A stretch of DNA of 64,000 nucleotides from NCBI GenBank assembly GCA_003260075.1, contig QLIY01000030.1:1-64000 (forward strand), in the 5' to 3' direction. Source of the DNA: Phallusia mammillata. Its lineage: Eukaryota; Chordata; Ascidiacea; Phlebobranchia; Ascidiidae. The position numbers and the translations under genes are program-made. Of this stretch, positions 53,234 through 64,000 are shown piece after piece. A model generated the notes under the pieces. That model was given only the letters and a program-made list of their open reading frames with translations. It was not told the origin of the DNA and did not search any database. Every line of letters begins with the position of its first letter. Position 1 is the stretch's first letter.

Positions 53234-53381
53234 AACAACTAATGCAATTCACAACTAGATTTTTCTAGCCTGTGCCAGCCATATGAGAATGCTTGGTGAC
53301 CGGTTGATTCGGTACAACCCTTTAATAGGCCTGGCGTACTTTTGACAACTACATTTCTAGTTGTGAATTGTATTAGTTGTT
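53234..53381. mobile_element. inverted-repeat (MITE-like) element
   Basis: Arms of about 26 bp at 53234-53259 and 53356-53381 (AACAACTAATGCAATTCACA... and its inverse) match except at about one base and enclose about 95 bp. No clear target duplication was found, so it may be a simple hairpin rather than a mobile element. Confidence 0.55.
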
Positions 53382-56300
53382 TGAAAAGCAACTACATTGA
53401 CAACTACATTTGACGGAAGTTTATTGAACTTGACGCAATTGTCAGCAACATTGAAGAAGAGCTTTCTGATGTTAACGTTGGTCAATTTCAAGTCATAAGT
53501 TTAATGACATTGGAGCTTATGCAAAAACAGTGCTGATTCTAATGTTTACGAAATTGTGTTCACAATTAAAACCTTTCTCGACCACAAGAATAATAACAAC
53601 AACACACAGACAAGTTGCAATAACTCCCCAATACTAACTACAGAGATAGCGATTGGCAAACACAAATTGTTACTCAAATTTATGTTGTTATTGCGCAAGC
53701 ATAATAATAAGCACGAGAGCGAACGTGCCAACTTTTAACCGAGAAGCAATTTTACGAGCCATGTTTTAATGCATTTCTCATAAACGCCCAGTATAAAACA
53801 ATCACAGCAAACAAGTCATAAAGTTTCAACTCTGCAATGTTTCTCTCTATCACTCACACGGGTTTCTCAGAAGTGATAAATAACTCCAATGCAATTCTCA
53901 TGTTTTTGTGTATTACATACATTTTTATGGTTCAAAGTTTTTTTCTACGGCAAAATAAAGAAGTAGGTATGCATTCAAGCATTTAGTTTAGCATGATTCT
54001 GTGCCAAATAAGCGGCAAAACTATGCCTTTGAAATCTACACACGCTGTAGTTTTAAACGTTTGCAGAAGTGGTAGTTAAAAACGTTTTTGCAAAATGTAA
54101 AAAATTATCAAAAACTGTAATGTATTTGTACCAAGTACAACAAAAGCGATTATTGAAACGTTTATTTAAAAACAAACACAGTAACAATGTATCATTGTTA
54201 TTATTCTGATACAAAGTCAACTTTGTTCACTTGAATTAGGTGAAAAAGCCTCGTTTTTTGACCAAAAATGCTCATCGTATTTCAACGGTAATGGCACCAA
54301 AGACAGCGTCTAACGTAAACCTGTCATGCATTAATTTATTGTCTGCCATTCACTTGTTAAGTCATAATTAATCGCGCAAATAAGATAAACAAACGAGCGA
54401 TTCGTTTTTCCGACGGCAAAGGCAAGTCGCCATTGTTTCAAGGCAGCTGTCAAAAAACCAAAGCACGGCAGGAAAATTCGCAGCCTCATTGACCTAATTC
54501 CACCTCTTAAACTCAAATACTCTGTTTAAGCTGAACTTGACTGGGAAACGACCGTAAAACGGTGAACGACAAACGTTGAACTCTGTGGACCAAAGTCCCG
54601 TTCAAATTTCATGTGTCTGGGAATACACACGCTCTCTTGACTGCACTGAGGACCACAGCGAGCAACATTAGATGTGCACGTTATGGCCACACACCAGTTT
54701 ATGCACAGCGTAGATTTTCACGTGTCTGGGCATATACACAATCTCCCTGAGCAAACAGATAACCACTACGAACAATACAATATTAGCGAGAGCACACAAT
54801 AAATTAAGCGCAACATAAATTTTTGTATGCGCTGAGAATGTGCAATCTATGCAAGTATTTATGTTACGGTGTCCGGTATTTCTTTACCAACGCCCCCAGC
54901 TCAATTACCCATTTGTCGCATGGTGTTGTATTTTAAACCTAATCTTTTAATTTGCGCAAAACAATTTGTCCTATGGCAACTATACCAGAAGTTGCATCAA
55001 CATGTCTACGTTTCATGACTTACACCATGACACCTTACAATTAAGTTCAAGCTTTGGCGGGATATTGCACCTCGATTTTCGGCAACAATTTGAAACCGCC
55101 CGGCATCAATAGTTGTCTTGTCTGCTGTTAGAAAACTGCGTTTTGTGCAAACCATCCAACACCTTACTACAGCCACATGTTTCATTGCGAGATTTAAATG
55201 ATAAAAATCACACTTTCAGCTATCAGTCGTGTGCTCAAATGAACTGTTTGCTGCAAGTATTAATCAGTACAAGCTTAACTGGCAACTACACCTAACTTTA
55301 ACAGACCTAACTTATCCAATAAACAATACTTAAGTAAGCTCAAGAACTTAGAAAAGACAGTCGGTACAACAAGTAATCACACAAACATTTAAAGCAATAC
55401 AATGCAATCCGCAATTCCTGAGCGAACATGAATGTTTGCAACATTTGACTAGAAAGCCCTGAAACTTACACAAAAACCAAAATCAAACCATGAGCAGAAT
55501 TGCGAGCCAAAAACTCGCCGGCGTTTTTCCCACTCTCGCCAGAGGACGATTGCCTTCTTCTCACGCACTCCTCTCTTTTTCCTTTCTTCCTTTCTCTCTC
55601 CTTATCTCGTCGCATCCCACAGGCCGGCCGGCGTTTTGTGCCCGTTTCAACTTTTTACTACGACCACCTTAAATTCACACGTATTGAGTCCAGCTCGAAT
55701 CTAGCCATGCGTTGGGATTTTGCCCAATTGAAATTAACTCTAAACCATGTTTCGAATAATATCAGCGTTGTTTAAACGTTTACACTCACATTTAGTGCTT
55801 TGTTTACTATAAAATAATTTGGAAATTTGTATTGTTTCTGATTGTTAAAATCGGAGTTTTATCTATTTCCAACCATGATATTGTAACGTATTAATATTGA
55901 GTTTTATTAATTTGTGCTGATTTCATTGAATTTCCAATAGCGGAATGTTTGTCCGTTGTTTTTCAGCAACGAACCGTTTTAATTTAAATGGGCCTTTTGA
56001 CATACTCTTTCCTCCTTTGACTAAGTTATTAATTAAAAATGGGCTAAAACAAATGGTTTAATACGTTGTATTGCTAACCTTATTTGCGAGGCAATTTAGA
56101 AACGAAAACCGGCAAGTACAATATTCTTTCAACTGTTTCCAATAATTTGTCACTTATTTAATTCAACTCACCTTGTCACACATTCCAAATGACAACAACA
56201 ACGATTATTACGTGTACACTGGGATTGTGACGAAACCACAACGTTAGGCCAACGAAGTTCTGAGCTGTTTTCTGGCCAAATTGCCCGTGTAAGGTTTTGT

Positions 56301-57419
56301 TGATTTTCCTGAAGCCGCCCGGGGTTTAAACTAATCACTAATTTCAGATAATTGCTGTTAATTATGGCTTCATTAACTTGTATGTAGATATTGGTACAAT
56401 ACCGGATAGCGTATTATAACCTTAGCCTACCCTACCAAAGTCCTCCACCTTATTAAACGTCATAACGTTTTAATGTTGCGCAGCTTACTCCGACTTAGTG
56501 TTTGTTAGTGATTGAAATTGTGTCGCTATGTTTTTTTCGTCGATTAAACTACCCACTTTTCAACAAAATGCAATATATGGTGTATGGCGCGTTTAAACTT
56601 GATCAACCAACTAACTTATCCCTCCACTTTCATGAAATTTCTTACATTTTTTTCTTGCGATTTCCACATTGGTGCTTAAATGTTTTAGTGCAATTGTTTT
56701 TCTATGTTTTTAAACTCAACCCATTTTACCCACAATTGAAAACATTTAATTTTACTTTAACCTTCTCATAGGCACGATGCTTATGGAACAGTGGTTATTA
56801 TTTTCGCTTTAACTACTCCCAAGCGCAGGCACGATGGTTAATTAAAAGCATTTTTATAAAAAAGTGAGTAATTTAAGTAAAGGTAAACATAAATGAACAT
56901 TAATGTTTCGTCCTTACAAATAGGTTAGGAGTCAATGATAAGATGGACAACCGTCATTTTTTCAAAGGTAAAACCAGTTAAGGGACGTTTTAAGGAAGTA
57001 CAGCACAACGGCTTGCGAAATAACTTCCAAAACCACCTTCCCGCTGTCCTGTAGCGGGTAATAATTATCACAACAACATCGCGGCCACCTCCGGCGAACA
57101 AAAGTAGATGAAAGGATTCGATTGAAACCCGTTCGCGCTCGGTTTGTGATCAGAAGCTTCGGTTGCTTCAACAAACCGACTGTGGAAAGCAAACTTTGTT
57201 CTCTTCTGTCAGTCGGAAATACGGGAAGGAAATTCGGACAATGACATCCAACTTCAAAAGCGGCTTGTGGAGATTTTTTGCAAGGTGTGGTTGATTCTGG
57301 TTTAATTAGAATGCCCATGTTATCCTGTGGAAGATTTACAACGCGCTTCGTGCAGTGATTTTTGGTGCACGTTTCAAACAAGTGTCCTGTTTCGAGCTGT
57401 CAATCATACAGTGCATGTT

Positions 57420-57610
57420 ACATACACGCCTTTGCATGCTGAAGCGGGTTTCTTAACGAGCTTCGTGCAGTTAACCATAGTGCATTTGTTACTTGTACAG
57501 TTTTGCACACCAAAATCGATCTACTTGTAGTCAACCATAGCGCGAGTTATACATACAGGACTTTGCATGCCAAAGCGGGTTTTCTAAACGAGCTTCGTGC
57601 AGCTTAAACT
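57420..57610 (+). repeat. units of the dispersed 70-bp repeat
   Basis: Three diverged units: TTTGCATGCTGAAGCGGG (57428), a degenerate middle unit, and TTTGCATGCCAAAGCGGG (about 57561), each followed by GAGCTTCGTGCAG-like sequence. Spacing is about 67 bp. Confidence 0.75.
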
Positions 57611-59756
57611 GAATTGGTGGTAATGTTGTGATTAATGACTTAAAACTACGATTACAACTCCCTTGTGAAATAATCCCAGCATGTAAATCAAGGTAAATAT
57701 GAATTCTATTTAGCGCATTTTTACCTAAAATTAGACTTTGAATTATTACCCCCAATACCATTTACAATATGAAAACAAATCGTTCTGTTTGAAATCAAAA
57801 TCCAATTTCCCAAAACAGATTATATTGTTCCACATTTCCGTCAAAATACCTTCCGCTCATGCAGCGAGAAAAAGGTGGGTAGGGTAGCTGGGTTAAGTGG
57901 GTCTCGCTTGACCCCCGGATACGGGTGTCTTGAGGATAATTAAAACCCCCGAAATAGCAGGGGCGGGGCGGAAGGCTCACCCCTAAACCCATACAGTAGC
58001 AAATAGGGGGTAATGAACCCCCAGAAAGCAACATCAAACGAATAGCCGCAAAAATGCAAGTTTCGGAATTTGGTCTGCATTCAAAATGTGCTGACCTTGC
58101 ACAATTAAACTTGGTTCAATATGTCATGTCACCAGCCGCACTAAAAAGCTTATTGGTCGAAACAGTGGGCACTCTCTGCAGCTTATCATTTATTGGCTTC
58201 ATGCTCTTCAACATGTCTTTTTTATGCAGTGAGCTCAATTTGATGCTGACTGTAGCCGAAATACGAAAAATAAAAACACGAAAGAATAATAAGAACGAAT
58301 ATTACCAACAGTTAGCATCAATAAATAACTCTTTCAATAATAAAAATCAGAACCTGACTTTCCCACTACACATCTAAAATTATTCGGATAAAATTTCAGT
58401 TGATTTATATACACGTGCTGGGGTGCTAAAAAGGGGCATATTATATCACAACCACTCGTGTATGACATCATAGTCGACTTTGGTGTTGAAAGGTGAAAAT
58501 TTGTTTCGTCTGATCAGAGATGCGTCAAGATTTGGCGGCGTTTTTCAACCGACCCAACTTTGTTTATTTGGTTTCGTTCCTTTCGCGAAAATTGCCAAAC
58601 TCGTCAGTCAACATCAAAGTTATAAAAATCGTTAAGGTTGCTTTTATCAAATAATATTTGACAACGTTAGTGTGATGTCACTACAATGACTTCATCTACA
58701 CACAGTGTAATTTAACCGTAAATGTCCCAAAAAAGTATTTGAACAAAACAAGTATGGATTTAAAACCATAGTTTCATGTATAGTTAAATCCTAAGCCCAG
58801 CCATTTTGGCTTTCAGTAGGTAAGTTATGGCAACGTTGATGTGATTTCACAACTTTGATGCCATCGGAGTAGAAAAAAATGTAATTTAACTAAAAGGTTC
58901 TGAAAAATGTTGCAACAAACTAGCTTCGTGTATTTAATCGCAGAGTATGTCGCATATGAAGCGGGTTAAGCAACCAGCTTACTGCAATGAAGTGTGTTAT
59001 TGTCAGGATAGGTTGCAGGCAGATGTATGACTTGGTCCATGGAAGTCTTAAGTGAGATTTTGACTGAGTGGACTGAACGAAGTAATTTAAATCCTGTTTC
59101 CAGGCGTCGTATAAAAACAAATTGTGTAAGTCGAGTGTACTTCGCTTTAACTTTTAATCCATTTAAATAAGAAACTGAAGATGCCTAAACACCTTTGGTT
59201 AAATATATGTAAGAAAATTGCGTATGGCAGTTGATTCTGTTTGGCGTAGGATTTTCTACGCCGCTTTTTATTGTTTCAGACATTATTTGGTCATAATCAT
59301 TTTATTCTTACTTCCCATTTTTACCGACGTATTTGGGGCGCTTGAAAAAAATGAGTCAGAAAATGGTTTTCCGGCTGTCCCGACACGAGACACAGAACAA
59401 ACTTGGCATGAGGTCATAATTTGCCTTCTACGAGCTCGTATAAAGTCTGCAAGTGTGTTCCCACGCTAAAATTCGCGCCTTCGTGTTGATAAATCACATC
59501 GGACCAGGTTTTGACCGCAGAAAAATCACAGGGTTGAGATTGGAAACAAAAAGCACACGCAGGCTCTGTTCGCAAATCAACCGACCGTGACCTACTGTGA
59601 TTCGTCAATCAACAATTATGACGTAACATTTATAATTTAAGATACCGGATAGCAGGGATTTGGTTGACGGACGGCAGGAAAATGTTAAACCAACAAAAGT
59701 TGAAATGGTTTAAGCCCGAAAACATATTGTTGCAAAAACTGGTGTTTTCACATGCA

Positions 59757-60200
59757 CGACTTGAAGCGGGTTTAGTAACCAGCTTTGTGCAATCAACCAA
59801 AGCGCTCTTTCGTGCACGACTTTGTACACGGTTTTCTAATGATGTTTCACAGGCTTGTTTGCAGACACGACAAAAAACGTTTGTTAAAGCCAGCTTTGTT
59901 TAATTCACCATGTCGGTTGTTACTTATCGTCAGTAAAAGCTTCGTGCAGTCAACTAAAGCGCTTGTTATATGCACGACTTTGCAAACCTAAAGCGGGTTT
60001 CCTAACCAGCCTCGTGCAGTCAACCATAGAGCTTTCTTTGCTCATGACTTTGCAAGCTTAAAGCGGGTTTCCTAACGAGCTTCGTGCAGTCAATCATGGC
60101 GCTTGTTACATGCATGACTCTGCAAGCGTTTAGCGGGTTTTCCAACGAGATTAATGCATTCGAACATAGCGCTTTCTCAGTCTATGACTTTATAAGCTTT
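59757..60200 (+). repeat. tandem array of the 70-bp repeat
   Basis: GACTTTGC-type unit starts at 59976, 60046, 60116 and 60186 are exactly 70 bp apart; less regular units precede them. The shared core reads AAGCGGGTTTCCTAACGAGC followed by TTCGTGCAGTCAA. Single units also occur near 44980, 50190 and 58960. Confidence 0.9.
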
Positions 60201-61403
60201 GCACTTTTTTTGCCAAACAATATATTGGGGCAAAATGTGTGCAGTCCCCGTGCGAGCAGAACTATGCTACTTGCAATCTCCTACATGAACCGATGTGAAG
60301 TTTTAAAATCGCGTCGGGCACGTTCTATTCGCTTTGTTTGCGGGAAAAGTTAATATTTGAAGGGCGACCGAACACATTATTGTCCCAACGTTGCTGACCG
60401 GCGCAGAAACATAAAAGGCGGCGGACGCTGTAAAGCATAGTGACGTCACACAGGCTGGACGCGATCGCTCCGGTAGAAGCAAAAAAACTTTATCTGGGTT
60501 AACTCGATAAAAGTTAGACAGGCTTCAACAACGTTTGATGTATAGATGTTTAAACTGAGCCCGGTAGATGATAAAATTAGGACAATCTTTTGTGCGGAGC
60601 CAAAATTGGGACAAAATGCACTAAAAATAAATTTCAATGTTTGCAACGATTTTTAACAGTAGAACTTCAGAAATGTTTTTCGGTTAGAACTCTTGGTTAT
60701 TACCATATTTACGGTTGTATCAACTCAAGTTGTGTATCAATCTAAATTTCAAGATAATTTCACTGTGTTTGTTTGGATAAGTTTCAAACCTAGCGGACCA
60801 CAACGGCCCACACCAAAGCTCGTTTTTTGACTTGTCCAAAAGTCAAAATCCAGCCCTTTTGAACAATTAAACCAATCAAGAAATTTAGGCATCAAAGAAC
60901 GCAGACCTATTACCGGCGTTACACCGAATCATGCCGGTCTCCCAAGCATTTCCATGGTCCCACACATGAACTTATCTACATAGATTTAAACCGGTTTGCG
61001 TTAAACTGTCACAGTTATCTTGTAATTACAGAAAACGGCGGTTTTATGGTTCAAGGTATACATTCGTCACCATAAGATCGACCAAGTTGGCCGAAAGTGT
61101 TTTTAGGAACGTTTGAAACTCAACACATAGGCTAAATTCAAGTAAAAATTCCGTTTAAGTCAACATTGCCCAGACTTTAACCAACAACTTCTCGAGTGGA
61201 AATCCACTCACATTATCAGGCTCAAGGGCGTTTCCAGTTTTGCGAGGGCGAGGTCGAAACATCTTACATCGGAAGGTTGTTATTATATCAGGGGCCAAGT
61301 TGCCATCCTAAACTTCCAAACAGTGTCCATTATATGCCGCACGACTAACATCATACTTGCCCTGGATTCAGTAACTCGGGCTACGCGAAAACACTTCCCA
61401 AAC

Positions 61404-61919
61404 CAAGGGTCTCAAACACGCGGCCTGCGGGCCACATGCGGCCCTCCAAGGGTTTTTGTGCGGCCCGCGAAAGGAACTTTTAGAAGATATGTGTTTTACG
61501 AGGGCGGAAGACCCTGTAAAACCAATGAGTTTACATGATATAGGCCTAATCATTCTTTGATAGTGGTATTTGCAACGTTTAAATGGCATGATCGAAATAG
61601 TTCATCTTTAGAATCAGCAATTGCGATTGTTGCGTCATTTTTTTCATTGTTGTGTCACTGTATGCCATTGTTTCCACACAAAGCAATAAAACACAGCAGG
61701 CTCTTTCACTTTGCTACACTGTATATTTGTTTATTTACTACAATATTGTTTTATAATAAAGATAATAGGAATAATGAACATTTCTCTTTTTAATCGCCCA
61801 ATATGTTTGTTGTCATGTTACACTGTAAGTTACAGTCTGTAACAAATGTTTCGATAGTGCGGCCCTCGACTTACTTAAAAGTTTGTTTTTGGCCCTCAAA
61901 GCAGAGTTTGAGACCCTTG
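61404..61919. mobile_element. hAT-like non-autonomous element upstream of the gene
   Basis: 516 bp with perfect 14-bp ends CAAGGGTCTCAAAC and, inverted, the same. Near the ends are GCGGCCTGCGGGCCACATGC and GTGCGGCCC stretches seen in many animal hAT families. The flanks TCCCAAAC and TCCTAGAC match 6 of 8. No transposase. Confidence 0.85.
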
Positions 61920-62884
61920 TCCTAGACTCTCGCTGTTCCTCCACCCTGTGAAATCAGTCAAGAAATCTGAATACATTGCGGCTTTAAATAGCAAAAACCT
62001 TCCTAAGTATAAAGCAAAATGGGCAGGTCTTTAATTTTTCGTCGCTACTTATCTATAAGTGCTATTTATTTTATCGCTCGTTTACCCTTCCCATTGCGTA
62101 TGTTTTTCTTCCTTGCTAATAAATGGCAAAAAAGGTAATTCGGGCTTTTAAAAACCCTGATTGGGATTCGTCCCCGGGAGTGTCCTGGGTTCGAACCCCG
62201 TGGAAAATAAATTTAGATTGGCCAAGATTACAGCTTTTGGGTCCAACTTTAAGGCCCATTTGTGATTCTGAAACAATAAAGCGCAATCATACTATAGCAC
62301 TGGAATCTGGTACAAGCCTTGTATGATTCAGCAGTCAGCACTATATATAGACATGAGGTTTAACACTACTTTAATCATCACTTTGTAGTATTTGGTATAG
62401 AGAACATTGGTTCGAGGCAGACATAGGGTAGCGATGAACTTTCTCGTGTACTTTGTCCGAACCCTTAAAGGACCGGGAAACAGGGTTGATGACGTCATAA
62501 GCTGGTAATTGATGATTAACAAACAATGTTTTTTTTAGAAACGTTTCCTTATTCACTGCTTTCCTGATGAATAGTCCAGCTAGTGTGACGTCACAATTTA
62601 TATTGGCACAAAAAAGTGAAAACATGACTTAGGAGTTCAAACACCTAAACCCTATTTCGCAAGTTCATAGCTTCAGTTTTAACTGGGATATTTAAGTTCC
62701 AGCGGTCAAGGGATCGAATCCCAAGAACAGCGCCCAAATTTTTGTCAGTTGCGTGCTGCAAGTCAAATTTAGCAGAGTTTACCAAACCGAATATTTAAGT
62801 AGAGTTTGGCATTAAACAAGTGGAAAATAAATTAAACCAACCATGAAAACATTACTTACATACTTATACAATAAACAATTGCTC

Positions 62885-62945
62885 TTCTAGCAGTTTTATC
62901 ATAAACAAACGGCGTTTCTAGCAGTTTATTATAAACAAACGGCGT
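62885..62945 (+). repeat. tandem repeat, two units of about 31 bp
   Basis: TTCTAGCAGTTTTATCATAA and its next 11 bases repeat immediately with one deletion, ending AAACGGCGT in both units. Confidence 0.85.
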
Positions 62946-64000
62946 ATGGGACATACGAGACGCCTCCGTATAATGGCATATCTTCAAACACAAAGCAGTA
63001 GTATAACACACAAAATTTACACTTGTATAACACCGCTCCATGTGATGTTGCTAGTTTAAATATGAGGTTTTCTACAGGGTAATTGTCTTATATTTACCAA
63101 CCTGTAGAAATTTAACATAGTTTGGGGGCCAATGTAAGTAAGTCTAGGAATTTTATTATTTTTTGGGATCGGTGTATTAGAAATACGGGAGTCAGTCTTT
63201 GAAATCGGCCAGTGTGAAAACGAAAAGTTGAGAACATCTAGTTTAGCCGAAATTAAATGTATGAATCGAAAGGTTTAGAAAAACGTATCGTGGTATAGTA
63301 CTGGTGGACTCGCATTACTTCTCGCAAACCTGCGGTTTTAAAACGTCCAATTTCCGCCATAAAAAAATCGAAAAGGACTCGCGTGCCATGCTGCTAAGCA
63401 TATTTCCGACATCAAACGCTCGCGAAACCGGTTGTTTATGATCCAGGGACATTTATTGGCATCTGCACAATGGATCGTAAGGTTTGTGGGGAAATGAAAG
63501 GCTCATTTAAAACAACACTGACCGACCGCCGTTATTAAGACGAATGGACGTTGTTTTGACCAAAGCATTTGTTTGAGAAGCTTCTATAAACTCTCCTCAT
63601 AATAAAACAAAGCAATCATGGTACTGCAGTATCTAGGTCAATAGATCTACGTATTATCGAGTGCACATTAAATTTTAGCGGTTTAAGCAAAGGCACATAT
63701 GAAGGATAAACTTAGTCTAAAGAACAACTTTGGACTGGGACAGAAAGGTTGAGCAAAGTAGTACAAGATAAGCACGCAATAAGACAACATGCGACAGGCG
63801 TTATATTTCTATGTGTTGGCATTATTGCATAACTTCAATCCAAGTGTCACGGTTATAACCTCACAAAACTCGCTTAACAACCACCCACACAACACCCAAA
63901 TATGTAAGTTTATTGCCAACATAATGCTGAGTGAATGAACGTAGCGGCGCACAAACGGGCGATTGTGTTTCGTGTGTTTTGCCGCAGTGCTTGAGTCGGA

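Larger units (their letters stand above)
52731..64000. other. sequence upstream of the gene, no gene seen
   Basis: About 11 kb of AT-rich sequence. Recognisable contents are an inverted-repeat element (53234-53381), a pyrimidine-rich tract (55560-55615), 70-bp repeat units (57420-57610, 59757-60200), a hAT-like element (61404-61919), a tRNA-like GGGTTCGAACCCC (about 62188) and a short tandem repeat (62885-62945). Open frames here are short and show no similarity I recognise. Confidence 0.55.

Noticed and set aside
56962..57381. 139-codon minus-strand open frame
   Set aside because: Low-similarity sequence next to repeat units; no recognisable motif.
59757..60200. CRISPR array
   Set aside because: The units are contiguous 70-bp diverged tandem repeats without unique spacers, in a eukaryotic genome.
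62140..62220. tRNA gene near 62188
   Set aside because: Only a T-arm-like GGGTTCGAACCCC is present; no matching acceptor stem, D arm or anticodon arm could be drawn.

Overview
The window is eukaryotic genomic DNA of about 35% GC. It has short GT-AG introns and non-autonomous hAT-type elements. It holds essentially one gene: a large minus-strand gene for a secreted, GON-domain ADAMTS metalloprotease, the invertebrate counterpart of vertebrate ADAMTS9/ADAMTS20. The gene type, the compact introns and the repeat style (70-bp tandem units, stretches like TTTACCCCAC, tRNA-like fragments) make an ascidian tunicate such as Ciona my best guess. That assignment is inference; no species marker was read.

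Layout, 3' to 5' of the gene: 1-2511 is downstream sequence. 2512-52681 is the coding span, for which I place 40 exons plus one apparently duplicated exon. 52682-64000 is upstream sequence with repeats and no gene I can support. Splice phases agree at every junction except around exon 25, where a 70-base C run breaks the frame. Protein order is signal peptide, long propeptide with basic cleavage sites, zinc metalloprotease domain (HEIGH...HD with a Met-turn), disintegrin-like domain, first TSR, Cys-rich domain, spacer, fourteen further TSRs, GON domain, stop. The total is roughly 2,270 residues. Two Thr-rich, mucin-like linkers interrupt the TSR array.

The sequence carries clear assembly scars. 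Eight C runs of 10-11 bases, and one single n, each sit between two near-identical direct copies of 100-470 bp. Two longer C runs (46 and 70) fall inside coding exons. All are C on the plus strand. I read them as filled gaps between unmerged contigs or alleles. One scar duplicates a complete TSR exon; removing it gives 15 TSRs, the number known for ADAMTS9 and ADAMTS20.

Other signals: the palindrome TGACGTCA occurs about 30 times, in exons as well as introns. Three introns carry a tRNA T-arm-like sequence 14-18 nt after the 5' splice site. A 70-bp tandem unit is dispersed at several loci. There are three hAT-like elements with target duplications, an inverted-repeat element, and a cluster of nuclear-receptor half-sites in intron 1.
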